From Chrysopilus asiliformis (lineage: Eukaryota > Arthropoda > Insecta > Diptera > Rhagionidae): a stretch of 64,000 nucleotides of DNA. The stretch covers positions 34,627,644-34,691,643 of the forward strand of contig OZ035963.1 of NCBI GenBank assembly GCA_964034945.1. The letters run 5' to 3'. Below are positions 1 to 12,000 of the stretch, piece by piece (position 1 is the first letter of the stretch; each line of letters opens with the position of its first letter). The notes below the pieces were generated by a model. The model saw only the letters and a program-made list of their open reading frames with translations. It had not been told where the DNA came from and ran no database searches. A program made the translations under genes and the position numbers.

Positions 1-122
1 CGGCTCAACTGAGCAGCTCACGTTTTTTCTAAACGTAAAAGAACTCCGCTCAGTAGCTGAGCAAATGTCAAATGAAGAATCACATAACCTCAATTCATGT
101 GTAAAAATGACGACGGAAATAA

Positions 123-644
123 ATGGTGTTATTTATAATATTTATAGTTATTTATGTTATTTACAATACTGGAAGCCTTATGCTACATTTACACGAATGA
201 CAAATTTGTCATTTTTTTCTTGTCATTATGTTAATTCCCGTGTAAATGGCATAATTTTTGTAATTTTTTCTGTCAGAAAATGTCAATCTCTCATAAAAGA
301 ATGAACTTGTCCATTCTTTTATGCCAGATTGTCATTCGTACAAACGCAATATTAGTTATGACAAAAGTTGAATACTAAAGTTGTCATAACTAATATTGCG
401 TTTGCACGAATGACCATCTGGCATAAAAGAATTCTTTTATGAGAGATTGACATTTTCTGACAGAAAAAATTACAAAAATTATGCCATTTACACGGGAATT
501 AACATAATGACAAGAAAAAAATGACAAATTTGTCATTCGTGTAAATGTAGCATTATAGAAGATCTTGCTGAGCAAACGGGAATGGAAATAGTCGGTGTTG
601 CGGAAAATGTTGGCGAAAGAGTTCGGGGGTGTACTTCGGTATAG
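123..644 (+). other. Possible small ORF split by a foldback MITE
   Basis: If the foldback at 181-552 and one TTA duplicate are ignored, an ATG at 123 opens a 48-codon frame to a TAG at 642-644. It has a very hydrophobic start and a GC-richer second half (556-641) reading SLIEDLAEQTGMEIVG and onward. I recognise no family. The second half has coding-like composition, but the first half is AT-rich and could be intron. A pyrimidine-rich acceptor-like site lies near 680. It may be a disrupted host exon or chance. Confidence 0.15.
181..552. mobile_element. Foldback MITE with TTA duplication
   Basis: The element is almost wholly an inverted repeat. Its arms start TGCTACATTTACACG and end with the complement, and they converge on a short centre near 363-378. 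The flanks are TTA at 178-180 and TTA at 553-555. A 3-bp TTA duplication is the PIF/Harbinger habit. No coding capacity is seen. Confidence 0.7.
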
Positions 645-860
645 TCACTTAAAAATAATCCCGGTTTCTTTCAGGCTTCGAACTTCGAATTGAGGTCACT
701 TCAAAATGAGTATTACATTCGTCAACCAACATTGCGATGGGCTCCAAATTTAACATATCTGACGCGCAAATACCGAATATTGTGGAAATAATTATATCTC
801 GGTCCATCTTCCACTATAACCACGAATATTTTGACAGTTTTATGTGCGCGGCTCAGTAGC

Positions 861-951
861 GGTGCATTCAGTAAACACTGAGCGGCTCAGATGAGCGGTT
901 TTTTGACATATACTGAGCCGCTCCAGAGCGACTCGGGTCGCTGAATGCACC
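861..951. repeat. Small inverted-repeat element
   Basis: GGTGCATTCAG at 861-871 is mirrored by CTGAATGCACC at 941-951. The interior repeats GAGCGGCTCAG-type motifs. No clear target duplication is visible, so MITE status is tentative. Confidence 0.3.
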
Positions 952-2156
952 CATTTTGTTCCATGGGTTGAGTCCATGAATCAAAGTATACGCCAACAAC
1001 AATAGCAACGTCGACGCAAAGAGCGACGGCAAAAAGAGAAATGCTGTCGGATGAATTACAATGACGCAGCAACAGTAAAAATTGACGTTTCTGAATTGTT
1101 GAATTAACCTTTCTTCCATGATTATCTAAATTAAATTTTTATTAAATAAATAACAATCTTAACCATATTCTGAAACTTACTTTTAAACACAAAATTCGTT
1201 TCCAAAATTAAACTTTGTTGTCAATCACTTGTATACAAAACCAACAAAAACCAGCTGTTAACTTTGCTGTTCAGAGTTGCTGCTCAAATTTAGGATTAGA
1301 AATGAATCGGCAGCAAAATATCTCTCTAAAAATCTGACACCACAGAGTCGATTCTCGACCAATCAAAAGACTTTCTCCGTTACGTTGCTGTTGCTGCTGC
1401 GTTGGAAATCAGCTATTAGTCTCCTGTCCAATATGCGTTTTCCATTAGATACTCCGAAGCATTCCGGAACGTCCAGGGGTAGATCGCCAAAGAAACACGA
1501 TTTAGCAGTATCAGATGTAGTTCATAAATTGATATAGCCGTGGATATCTAGTTATTCTAGAATTTTTCAGAGTTTATCGATTCAAATCTAAATAAAAAAA
1601 TGTAACAACGAGAAAGTGAGTCACTCTTTGACCGATCTACCGGTTTTCCGTGCGACTAGTGAGTGCTTTTCTGAGTGCGACATGTTTCGAACTCGAACGG
1701 GAACGGATTTCCATGCTACTTGTTTATTGGGATATTTGAACAACTCGAATCGTTAAAAAGATCTATTGATTTCAGAATTATTTCAAAACAATCTGTTCGC
1801 CCTGGTCGCTCGACCGGTTCAATAAACAAATCCACCCGTACAGGAAATTTTTATTCTTGTCGAATTTTCGACAGATAACTGGATAATACAATGGGCTCAC
1901 AACAACAGCGACAGCAAAATAATTTTATAGGTTGAGAGCCCTCTGAATTAGATTTTTTTGTGTGGCATTAACTTCACGGAATAGTGGCATTAACTTCACG
2001 GAAATCATCCTTTAAAAATCAACAAAAATTTTCAATGAAACCAAAAAATCTTGAATTTTTGCTGTCGTGTAGTCAATCTTTTTCGCGTGGCAGCATTTTC
2101 TATTTGGGCTGTCACTATGCTATCTGTATTTGGCCTCGGCAATCTTATTTAACTTA
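952..2156. other. Intergenic stretch, no gene supported
   Basis: AT-rich DNA without a recognisable gene. A frame ending at 1537 contains, from an ATG at 1432, a 34-codon basic peptide (MRFPLDTPKHSGTSRGR and onward). I do not recognise it and cannot tell it from chance. Confidence 0.4.
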
Positions 2157-2594
2157 AGGCCCAACCAAAGTCCTTCCGATCCGATCCGTTCCGTTTCGTT
2201 TCCGTAAAAACGTATCGATCGGAGACCTGCCTATAGTACGACCGCTCCGTTTCGGAATCTGACATCTCGACCACTGTTTTGATTGTGTTTTTTGATCTAA
2301 GTTGAAAATTGTTAAATAAGCAATATTGAAGTAAAAAAACAGTTCTGGTTTATTTTGTAATTTAAAATATAATAATTCAAATATATGGATATATTAGGTT
2401 ATGTGCGCGTGTCAAGTTTAGGGTTTGAGACTATGCAATCCGTTTGAGATGGATTTTTGCGAACTTTTCCGTTACGCTCCGTTCCGTTACGCTCCGTTCC
2501 GTTTCGCAACTATGGGTAGCAACGTTGTTGGTCGTATGTTCAACTTTGACAGCTTACCGAAACGGAATGGATCGGTAGGACTTTGGTTGGGTCT
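2157..2594. mobile_element. PIF/Harbinger-like MITE upstream of GANAB
   Basis: Terminal inverted repeats begin AGGCCCAACCAAAGTCCT on the left and AGACCCAACCAAAGTCCT on the right, and are flanked by TTA at 2154-2156 and 2595-2597. The interior carries several CCGTTCCGTTTCG-like subterminal motifs in both orientations. There is no transposase. It ends about 310 bp before the GANAB start codon, so it sits in the likely promoter region. Confidence 0.8.
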
Positions 2595-2656
2595 TTAGCC
2601 TGTATTTTAAGCACTCTAGTAAGTGTCAAATATTTTTAGTCATTTTAGTCATTTGT

Positions 2657-2662
2657 ACGTGG
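2657..2662 (+). promoter_or_regulatory. ACGTGG core, possible UPR element
   Basis: ACGTGG is the core of the unfolded-protein-response element bound by XBP1/ATF6-type factors. It lies about 240 bp upstream of an ER quality-control gene. A six-base match is weak evidence and it is listed only because of the context. Confidence 0.15.
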
Positions 2663-2794
2663 CCTAACCTCGCTTTTTTTTGCATATGCCCAAATATAAC
2701 GTCAGCTGAAGGGCACGAATTTTAGGTTGCATTTTTCGATTTTCATCAGTTTTTGTCACGTTAGCGAAGGTAGTTTAATTGCAGAACCAAAGTG

Positions 2795-2883
2795 GTAAGT
2801 TTTATTTGGAAGTTATTAATTTAGAAAAGTATCTAATATTTCATGATTACATCAAATTTTAAACATTTTTTTTCACTATACAG
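2795..2883 (+). other. Probable 5' UTR intron of GANAB
   Basis: A strong donor (GTAAGT at 2795-2800) follows a short exon. A pyrimidine-rich tract ends in CAG at 2881-2883, 20 bp before the start codon. The 89-bp size fits the other short introns. No transcript is available to confirm it. Confidence 0.5.
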
Positions 2884-2903
2884 TATCAGGCAGACACCGG
2901 ATA

Positions 2904-3007
2904 ATGCATTCGATTATCAGCCTTATCTTTTTAACTGCGATCTTTGGAATTGGTCTCAGTGTCGACCCCAACAATTTTAAGACATGTGAACAAAGCAGTT
3001 TTTGCAG
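2904..3007 (+). CDS. GANAB: GANAB exon 1
   Basis: Encodes the signal peptide and the start of the mature chain (residues 1-34 plus two bases). Intron 1 is 55 bp. Confidence 0.9.
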
Positions 3008-6000
3008 GTAAAAATATTATTGCTATTTTACCACAGTTCGGTAATGTCTCGTATATTTGCAGACGATGCCGTAAAGTGGAGCCAGGAAACTCGCAATTCG
3101 CATTAGTGCCGGGGACACTTAATACCTATTCAGATTCAATAACGGTGGATGTTGTTAATAAAGAGAATAATCACCTGTTTGTTCTGAAATTGGAAGCGTT
3201 GGAGGTACGTTTTTACACAGGGTTTTCACATTTAAAAGTTTTTTTTTTGTTAGGGTTCAAAATTTCGAGTTCAAATGGATGAAAAGACACCACTGAAACA
3301 ACGATACAAGGTAACCGATGCCCTTAGAGGAAATCTAGTGCCTGGAAGGTGAGCCCTAATTGATCTCTTGGTACACCGTAAAATTGAATGATTTTTTCAG
3401 CATCAAAGTGAATGATAAAGGATCCGAATTAGTAGTAACTTCAGACTCAACTAAGGCCATCATACATGGAACACCTTTACGCATTGACTTCTATCAAAAT
3501 GATGTGTTGTCAGTTTCCTTAAATGCGAAGGGTCTCATGCGTTTCGAACATATTCGTCAGAAACCAACCCCGCCCGCAGAAAATCCCGACGGCGAAGTGC
3601 CTAAGGAGACTGGTCCGAAAAGTATCGAGGATGAGGACCCTGGCGCATGGGAGGAGAATTTCAAATCGCATCATGATTCTAAGCCATATGGACCGGAAGC
3701 GGTTGCTTTGGATTTCGAATTCCCCCAAGCGAATATCCTTTTCGGGATCCCGGAACATGCTGATTCCTTTGCGTTAAGGACAACTACTGGCAATGAACCA
3801 TACCGTCTCTACAATTTAGATGTGTTTGAATATGAATTGGATAGCCGAATGGCGCTATATGGTTCGGTTCCTGTTGTTTACGGTCATGGGTAATTATATT
3901 TTTTATATATTATAGAGATATCCGTATAAAAAAGTCTTAGTAATTTTCGCCTTTTCGGATCCCCCCTCAAGATTTTTTGTTGCGAGTTTTTGTATAAAAT
4001 TTAATACCGGTTATTTTTATAAATGTGGTCCCTTGTGTCGTTTCTTGTTTCTTTCGTGCCGCTGAGCCCACAAAAATGTCATCAGCAGCAGGAGTCTTGA
4101 ATATATCGGTCATTCAATGCAACAACGGCATAACTCAAAAAACACAAATTTTGAATTATTTATGCAGCTTATATATATTTTTTTTAAACTTTCGATTGCA
4201 GAAACTTGAAATCTGTAACTCAAAAATTTGCCACCAGAAAGCATGATTTAATCGCCTGGTATAATTTATTCTATACTCGAATTACAACATTTCGAAACTT
4301 TAAATTGCGTTTTTCTCGAAATCACTTTTTTTGAGTTATGTCGTTGTTGCATTGAATTAGCAATATGTCTAGATCGATGATGACGTTAAAATCGACCAAT
4401 AGAGCATCTTGTAAAACTCCTGACTTATTCAAGCAAAATACTGTTTATTTTACGGGGAAATTCTTACCTCGTCAAGCTGTATCACACTTCGCAAGAGCTC
4501 TCTAAAAACACGTCAATACCAGGATCACCTTCCAAAAATACTAAACATACGTTTTTATTAAAACTAAAATTAAAAAAATTTCTTGAAATTAAAAATTTTA
4601 ATATGGAGGTAAAATTAGAAGATATGCTTCAAGTTTAACTTTTAGAGCGAGAAATATTTTTATCCATGTTATCACGTGCGGTTATTGTTTGAGTTAAATA
4701 ATCTGAGCATGATTACTTTCGAACAATTGTTCATTATTACAAAATACTTAAATTATTACGAAAAATTAAATAATTTAAGTTGTACCGAAGTTGCTAAGTT
4801 GGTGTAAACGACACTGAGTGGCACAACACATTAAATACATTTTAATATAATTTGAAAGACAACAAAAACAATTTTTTTTTAGATAGGGGAGACTGGTCCT
4901 AGTTGTTACAAACATCATAAAAATCCTTGTTTCTGGAGACAATGAAGTAAAATTGCCAATTCAAACGCATAAATCATATATTTGGGCTTTCGACCTTCAT
5001 TAATTGTACAAATTATTTAAAAATCGAAGTAATGACGCCACGAAGATTTCGTGATAAAAACTTAAATGTGCTGTGATAAGTTACCCCAGGTCTAGGGTTC
5101 AACGTACGGTCCTCATTGTAACAGCTCACTGCCGCCGTCGCTATCATCATCTGACTCAATAAAACTTCCCAGCGCATCTATCGTGAGCCCACAGTCTACA
5201 TTTGATAACTCACCCTTCATGGGTTTGGTACTTGACCAGGTTTCATAACAAACCAAACACAATATTTTTTCGTTGACTTCGTCTCCATCGCTGTTAACAA
5301 CTCGTTTTTGTATCTCATGTCCTTTATTTTCCTTGTTCTTATGTTTCTTAGGTTTTAGATTTTTCAGATTTTTCTTCCCTGCAGATTTTTCTGCTCTGTA
5401 GGGACAACTAGCCCCAAAAACATTGAGACAACTAGTACCGACAGCCAAATAATTTTTGACAGCCATATAAACCTATAACATTGAACGTAGAACCTAAACA
5501 CTCGAAATTACGTTTAAAGTCGATAAATGTCCCAAATAGCATTTTAGGCAGCAAATATGATGTTTATCCCCATAGTTCGTCACCATGCAGATCACGGCGA
5601 TAAGCAATTTATGTAGAAAACACGTCCTTAGTCGTGCGTATGAGACGCGCAACGACACACATAGTGGGGAACACTTTTCTGCGGTTTGCTACGTCGCAAT
5701 TATAACGACAGGGACGTAATTAGTTGCCTCATGCGCGAGCGTCATCTGACGGCATTATATCACACAATTACACAAATCATCGAGCGGGTTTTCTTTCTCC
5801 CTCGAATGCTTGCTAGTAAACAGAGATGAACAAATAAAAACGTAAGCAGAAGACGAACGAGAAAAATCTAATGGCGACAAATTAATGGAAACTTTTGTGG
5901 AGTGTTATTTTATAATGGACTTTTCTTCCGGTTGCATGTCGTGATTTTAATTGCCATTAAAATTTTTCGACAATATTGGATCTGAAATTTAAACAGATTT

Positions 6001-9000
6001 TAATGGGCCATCGAATTATTTTGTTTTTAATCAAAAATTTCTTTAATTTTATTTGATCGGTAAAATTTTTTTTTCTTTTGCAATGAAATTTTGATGCCAA
6101 TAAAATTATGCTGTTTCAAAAATGTCTGCTATCCACTTTTTATGCAATATCCTTCAGTCATTCGCCTGAAATAAGAAATTTAATTCTCGAAACGAAATCG
6201 TTTCCATCAAATGTCAGTGAGAAATATGGCGGCTGAAGGCATCAATTTTTTTTGGTGTTTCTCAGACGGGGAGCTTTAATGAAACTTTAGTGGTAGCAGT
6301 TTCGTCACTTTTTCCATCACACGCTTCTTCAAAATTAAACTGACGTTCAGGCTCCACAGCCAATCACTATTTCGGCCCGAAAACCATCAAATGCTGCTCT
6401 ATCGCCGCAGGATTTTCATGAAGCGAATGTTGCCCCAAAGATCGTGCTCGTCACTTCTTTCGCTTCTTTTACGCGGATGTGAATTATAGGTGTAAATTTT
6501 TAATCCCGATTGTGTAAATTTCTACTCTTTCAAGTCGCAAAGAACAAATCTCATGTTCCCGTACTTTTCGATGCTGTTTGGGGTCCTAAAAGAAACCAAT
6601 CAAAAGTATGACAAATAAACAAAATCAATAAATCCATTAGAATTTACTCACTAACGATATTTTGTGATTTCGGGCTAGAAAACGTAATACATACATTAGG
6701 TCGATCATTAGGACACTTTCTGAGGTTCGTAGTGATGGGGTACGTTTCGAAACAAAAATTCGCCACGAAAGTTAAAACTTTGACATCTCTCAATTATTAT
6801 AAGAATACCAATTTCTATTAGATTTCTTCGTAAGTCGAGTTAGCAGTTAAGAGAATCTTAGGTATTATCCAGAATCGAGGGGTGATTTAGTGCAATGTTT
6901 TTGCTTATATTTGCTGAACATTTTCCATACCGTAGTAAGATTTCAGTTGTAAAATTAAATTATTTTGGTGGAATTCCATTCTGGGTCGTCACACTTGGTC
7001 TAACTTACTTTAGTGATAGAAACTTGGTTATTTTTACCTTTGTTCGAGAAAAACAATAACACTTTTTGTTTGTAACTTTGGCAGGAGTGAACGAACAGTT
7101 GGAATCTATTGGCAGAATTCCGCAGAAACATGGGTAGATATTCATAATTCAAACTCGGAAAAAAATGTGATGTCTTCGATTGTAAACTTCGTATCAGGTA
7201 ATTTCAACTAAATTAGAAGATCCACAATAGAGTTATTAATACTTTTTTGTATATGGCTTTAGGGGTATTCATTTATTCATTCTGAATCATTCATTTATTT
7301 ATTTGTCCCATCATTCCGGAATCACGTTATCTTTCTCATTCTGATTCTGGAATGAATAAATGAAAACCCCTTTTAAGCCTACACCACAATTACGCGTGCG
7401 TACGTGCGGCACCCACGTGGTGAAAGTAAAAACTACGCATTTTTATAAGTAAATGTATAATTGCGCGTTGCTCAGACGCGTTGCCACGTCCGTGCCGCGT
7501 AGAGTAGGATCAGTCCATGAATCAAACACATTCATGGGATCAGTCTACTTTTAGACGCGGTAACAACTACTAGATGCCAGAACTAAATAATGCCGCACGC
7601 ACGCACGCGTAATTGTGGTTTAGGCTTTATTTTATAGAAAACAAAACAACACAAAATACAATAAAGAGTGAATATCGCACAGCAAAATATATAGTAAATA
7701 TTCTTATTTTTACAGGGTCCCGTCAAGATGAACCACCAACAGCTCATTTTATGTCCGAAAGTGGAATCATCGATGTGTTTATTTTATTGGGCCCAAGTCC
7801 GAATGACGCATTCAAACAATACACAGATTTGACAGGAACATCTAATTTACCTCAAGTAAGTTAACTTTTTAATGAACTTTTTAAATCACATCTTATTTGG
7901 ATCTACGTAAAATGTTTTTCACCAACTAATTCTGTTTTGTACTTGTATATAGGCACAATATTTTAGAATTGCAATACTATTTATTCAAGTAGTTCATAAA
8001 ACCAATCGTGGAATAAAAAATTTACTCATTCTATTTTTTTTTTGATAATAATGGAAAATATCTGATGTCAACAGCACATGACATTTATGTTTGCGCATAA
8101 TTTACCCTATAACCCGACGAATAAAATAGTAGTTTATATAAAAATATTTTTTTTACAAAATCGGCTTGTTAATTTTCGAGAAAATCGCAAAAAACTTATT
8201 TTTTTCTATAAATTACTGTATATAATACCGGTTTCAGATATCGAGTTATAGTGAAAGACAAAAGTGTAGAAAATTTTACTGTCTTCAACTTTTGTCACCA
8301 GACTACTGTAAAACGCGTAGTTTAAATAGCAAAAGTAAATAGCAAAAAACGAAATCGAAATTTTTAAAAAACCTCCTTTTGGTTACGGATTTCCACCAAA
8401 CGTTGATAAGATCGTCCCATTTCAGGACACAACAGGCCTATAAAAATTCATGGCTATTAGTTTTTGAGAAATCTTGTGGCAAACTGACAGACAGGAAGAC
8501 ATTTTTGTAATGATGCTCCAATCGACTTAGGAGTGCTCGAGAGTTGATTTTTAGGCAAAATTAAGGGTCGAAAATTTTTAAGGAATACAATACATACTTT
8601 ATTATACTTAAATAAGAAAGAAAAAGGATAGTCTCCCGTTTTAGATTACTAGTCAAAATGGCACCACAATCGCTTCAGGCCAGCCGATGGAAGAGGAGGC
8701 TACAAAAGGCCGGAAGGGTCGACTTTTATGAAAGGCAAATTTCTTTACGGCACCACCTATCCAATAGTAAAAACCAAATAAACATCCCTTACGTTCAAGG
8801 TTCACGATATCGGGAGAACGGTTATAGGGAATTCCGTGGATTGCTGTTAAATACACGATTAATATTCCTACAAACATTTAGGAGATATGAGTGTGGTAAT
8901 TGCTCCAATCGACTCAGATATGAGTGTGATTATTTTGTTAACTGAGAGATTCTAAACTTCCTACAAAAAAGTTCAACAATTTTCTCTGTAACAGAATTTA

Positions 9001-12000
9001 CAATTACGTTAGTAAATGTCTATAGAGCAGGGGTAAGCAGACTTTTCCAGGGTACGGGCTACTACTAATTTTTTAAAGTTGTTGCGGTTCACCCAGTGGC
9101 GTAGGTGTAGTGAGCTAAAAAACATAACAAAAGCTATAATTGCCAATCTGGCAATTATTGAAAACCCGTATGGTGATATTCGTATCAAAATTCGAACAGT
9201 TGTACAAAAATTCCACTTTGAAGTCAAACTTTCCAATAAGATTTTTTAAAATGTATTCCAATCGGATTTTGATGTATGGTAGTTTTATGTAGAATCATAT
9301 CCTAAATAACTTTTGTTCTTGGACTTTTTTGATAAAATTCACCGTTTTTGAGATATTCAGAAAAAAAGTTTTCTTTCGTATGGGGGGTACCCCCCCTAAT
9401 GGTCCATTTTTGCCCATTAACGAACTTAGCCTCACATTTTACGAAAAACGGATCTGTGCAAAATTTCAAGTCTCTAGCTCAATCCGTGCGCCCGCAATCC
9501 GCGCCACAGACAGACGGACAGACGGACGGACAGACGGACGGACGGACATGCTAAATTCAACTTTTTTTATCATTCTAAACACAATGGTGTAATTCATTTT
9601 TGTGTGTGATGACGTGTTCTTGGCGTTACAAACGGTAAGGCAAATCTAATATACCCTTTGGTTTCACCATACGGGTATAAAAAGGTCTACAATACTTATT
9701 ATAACTTAATAATAAATACGGAATATGTACTTACCTACATAATTACAATAGATGAAGGCTTCCAATGAAGGTACATGTGTCGTGAATGTGTAGTCTTCAA
9801 ATCATTTGCTTAAGAGATTATACTACCCAGAAAATTTTTTTGTTTTCGATTTTTTTTATTGGCTTAAACGATGTATAAACTATCAAATAGCAATTTTGGG
9901 TGAAAAGTAACTAAAAATATTTTTTTAGTTTATTTTCGTAAGTGCCTTGGAGCGCTCGTAAATGCGTCATGAAACATTCAACGCGTTTTTCCCGAAACTA
10001 CGTTTTTCAAACTTGCGTTGTCAGAAACTCAGTCTATTATCATCGGATTTACTTGAAATTTTAACTGTATGGTTTCTAAGATTGATAAAAAACTACATTT
10101 GTAATAAACAAACTAAAAAAAATTAAAATTGATGCCAATTTGTGAATTTTCAAAAATAAATTTAAAATCATGTGTACTTCCACAGAAAAACTTATGTAGT
10201 TGGCGTACGAGTGCTGAAACCGACTACACCGTTTACCGCTTCGGAAAAAACATACTTTCAAGTAATATAGTGCCACAGCGCCACTTTATATCAAAACTTG
10301 AAAAACAATACCAAAATACATGTGTAATTAAGCCTCAAAATTTCATTTTAATCCATTCGTTAGTAATCGAGAAAAAAATTCCCAAAAAAAGGTTCATTTT
10401 TCAGCCCGCCGATTGTGAAAAGTCGATTCTGCAATCTAGCTGGTATCGGTGTTCCATAAATTTGTTTCTTTTAGTATGCGCGTCTTAGGTCTTAGTAACG
10501 ACGGTCACCCCAAAATGTCTTGGCGGGTCACCGGTCGACTTAATGCCCACCACTGCTATAGAGCAAAGGAACTCTCTACTCCCGTCCGCTCCGGTCTGTG
10601 TCTGGTCGTCACCTCACAACAAAAGTTGTTATGATGAGGCCAACTACATTTCGGGCCGAAACTTGACTAACACTTAACAATTTTTCCTTCCTTTATTTCA
10701 ATTGAATTGAATTTTTTTTTTAAATATTCAATCGTTCGCCAGGAGAGCTCCGGTACAAAAGAATAGAAAATTCGTTTCGAGAGGAGCAAATAATACTCAA
10801 AATATTGACCAACAAATTCTAAGTTTCGAGATATTAAAATATAACATGAGTCACATCAACTACAATATTCTTTATTCAATTAAAAAAGTCGTTTCCTAAT
10901 TGGTTGAACCGTTCAAAGGTTGTCACCGGATATGTACCGAAGGTGAAGAAAGTAAATATGAAATATTTTATTCTTTATTTTGCAAATAATAAACATGTGG
11001 AAAATTTAATCGAAATCGGTTAAAGCGTTTTCGCGTGATGCCAGAACAAATATTTAGACAGATAAATCTTAAAAAATATTTTTTTGTCTTCAGGACGAAA
11101 TTATGCCCTGATTAAGCGAGGAAAAATTCGAGCTAGAGAATATTTTGAGTTTTTGAAGTCAAACTGATTGGGAATGTGAGGAGTTAAACAAATTGAGATA
11201 TCGAGGAATTCTAAAGCCTAATCCACACGGTCAACCAAAAAAGCGTTGACAGTCAAATTTCACTAATTTTGTTGATTGTGTGGATTAAGTATAATTGTCG
11301 TTGTTCGACTTGTTCAGATGCGATCGTATTAACCCATTCAGTACGATTTTCGAAATAGCTATATAAAAACTCAAACTTGGTGTTTATTTTAATATTTAAA
11401 GGACTAAAAAATATTTTCTGTAAAAAAATGGTCCTTGGGTTATTCAGGATATTTCTAGGATTTGTTGCCATATGGTAACACCTAATTTCCACTAATGTTT
11501 GTTATGACTTAAATAAACAAATTCCACAAAACTTCTCATAATTCTTGAAATAAAAACAATCATGTTGTAGATATTAATTTGATACTTTGAGGTTTTTTAA
11601 GCTAATCTAGTAAATGTTACCATATGGTAACAAAAAGATTGAAAGGGTTAAGATAGATGATGAATTTAATCTTCGTTACGGCCATTTCTAATATTAAATA
11701 TTTTTACAGCTTTTTGCTTTGGCTTATCATCAGTGTCGATGGAATTATAATGACGAGCAAGATGTGTACACCGTGAGTAATAAATTTGATGAGCATGATA
11801 TACCAATGGACACCATGTGGTTGGATATAGAGTACACCGATGGAAAGAAATATTTTACTTGGGATGCACACAAATTTCCAAATTCATTGGAGATGATTCA
11901 CAACCTAACAGTACTCGGACGCCATTTAACGGTTATTATTGATCCGCATATAAAGCGAGACGGTGGCTATTTTGTGCATAACGATTGTACCGATCGTGGC

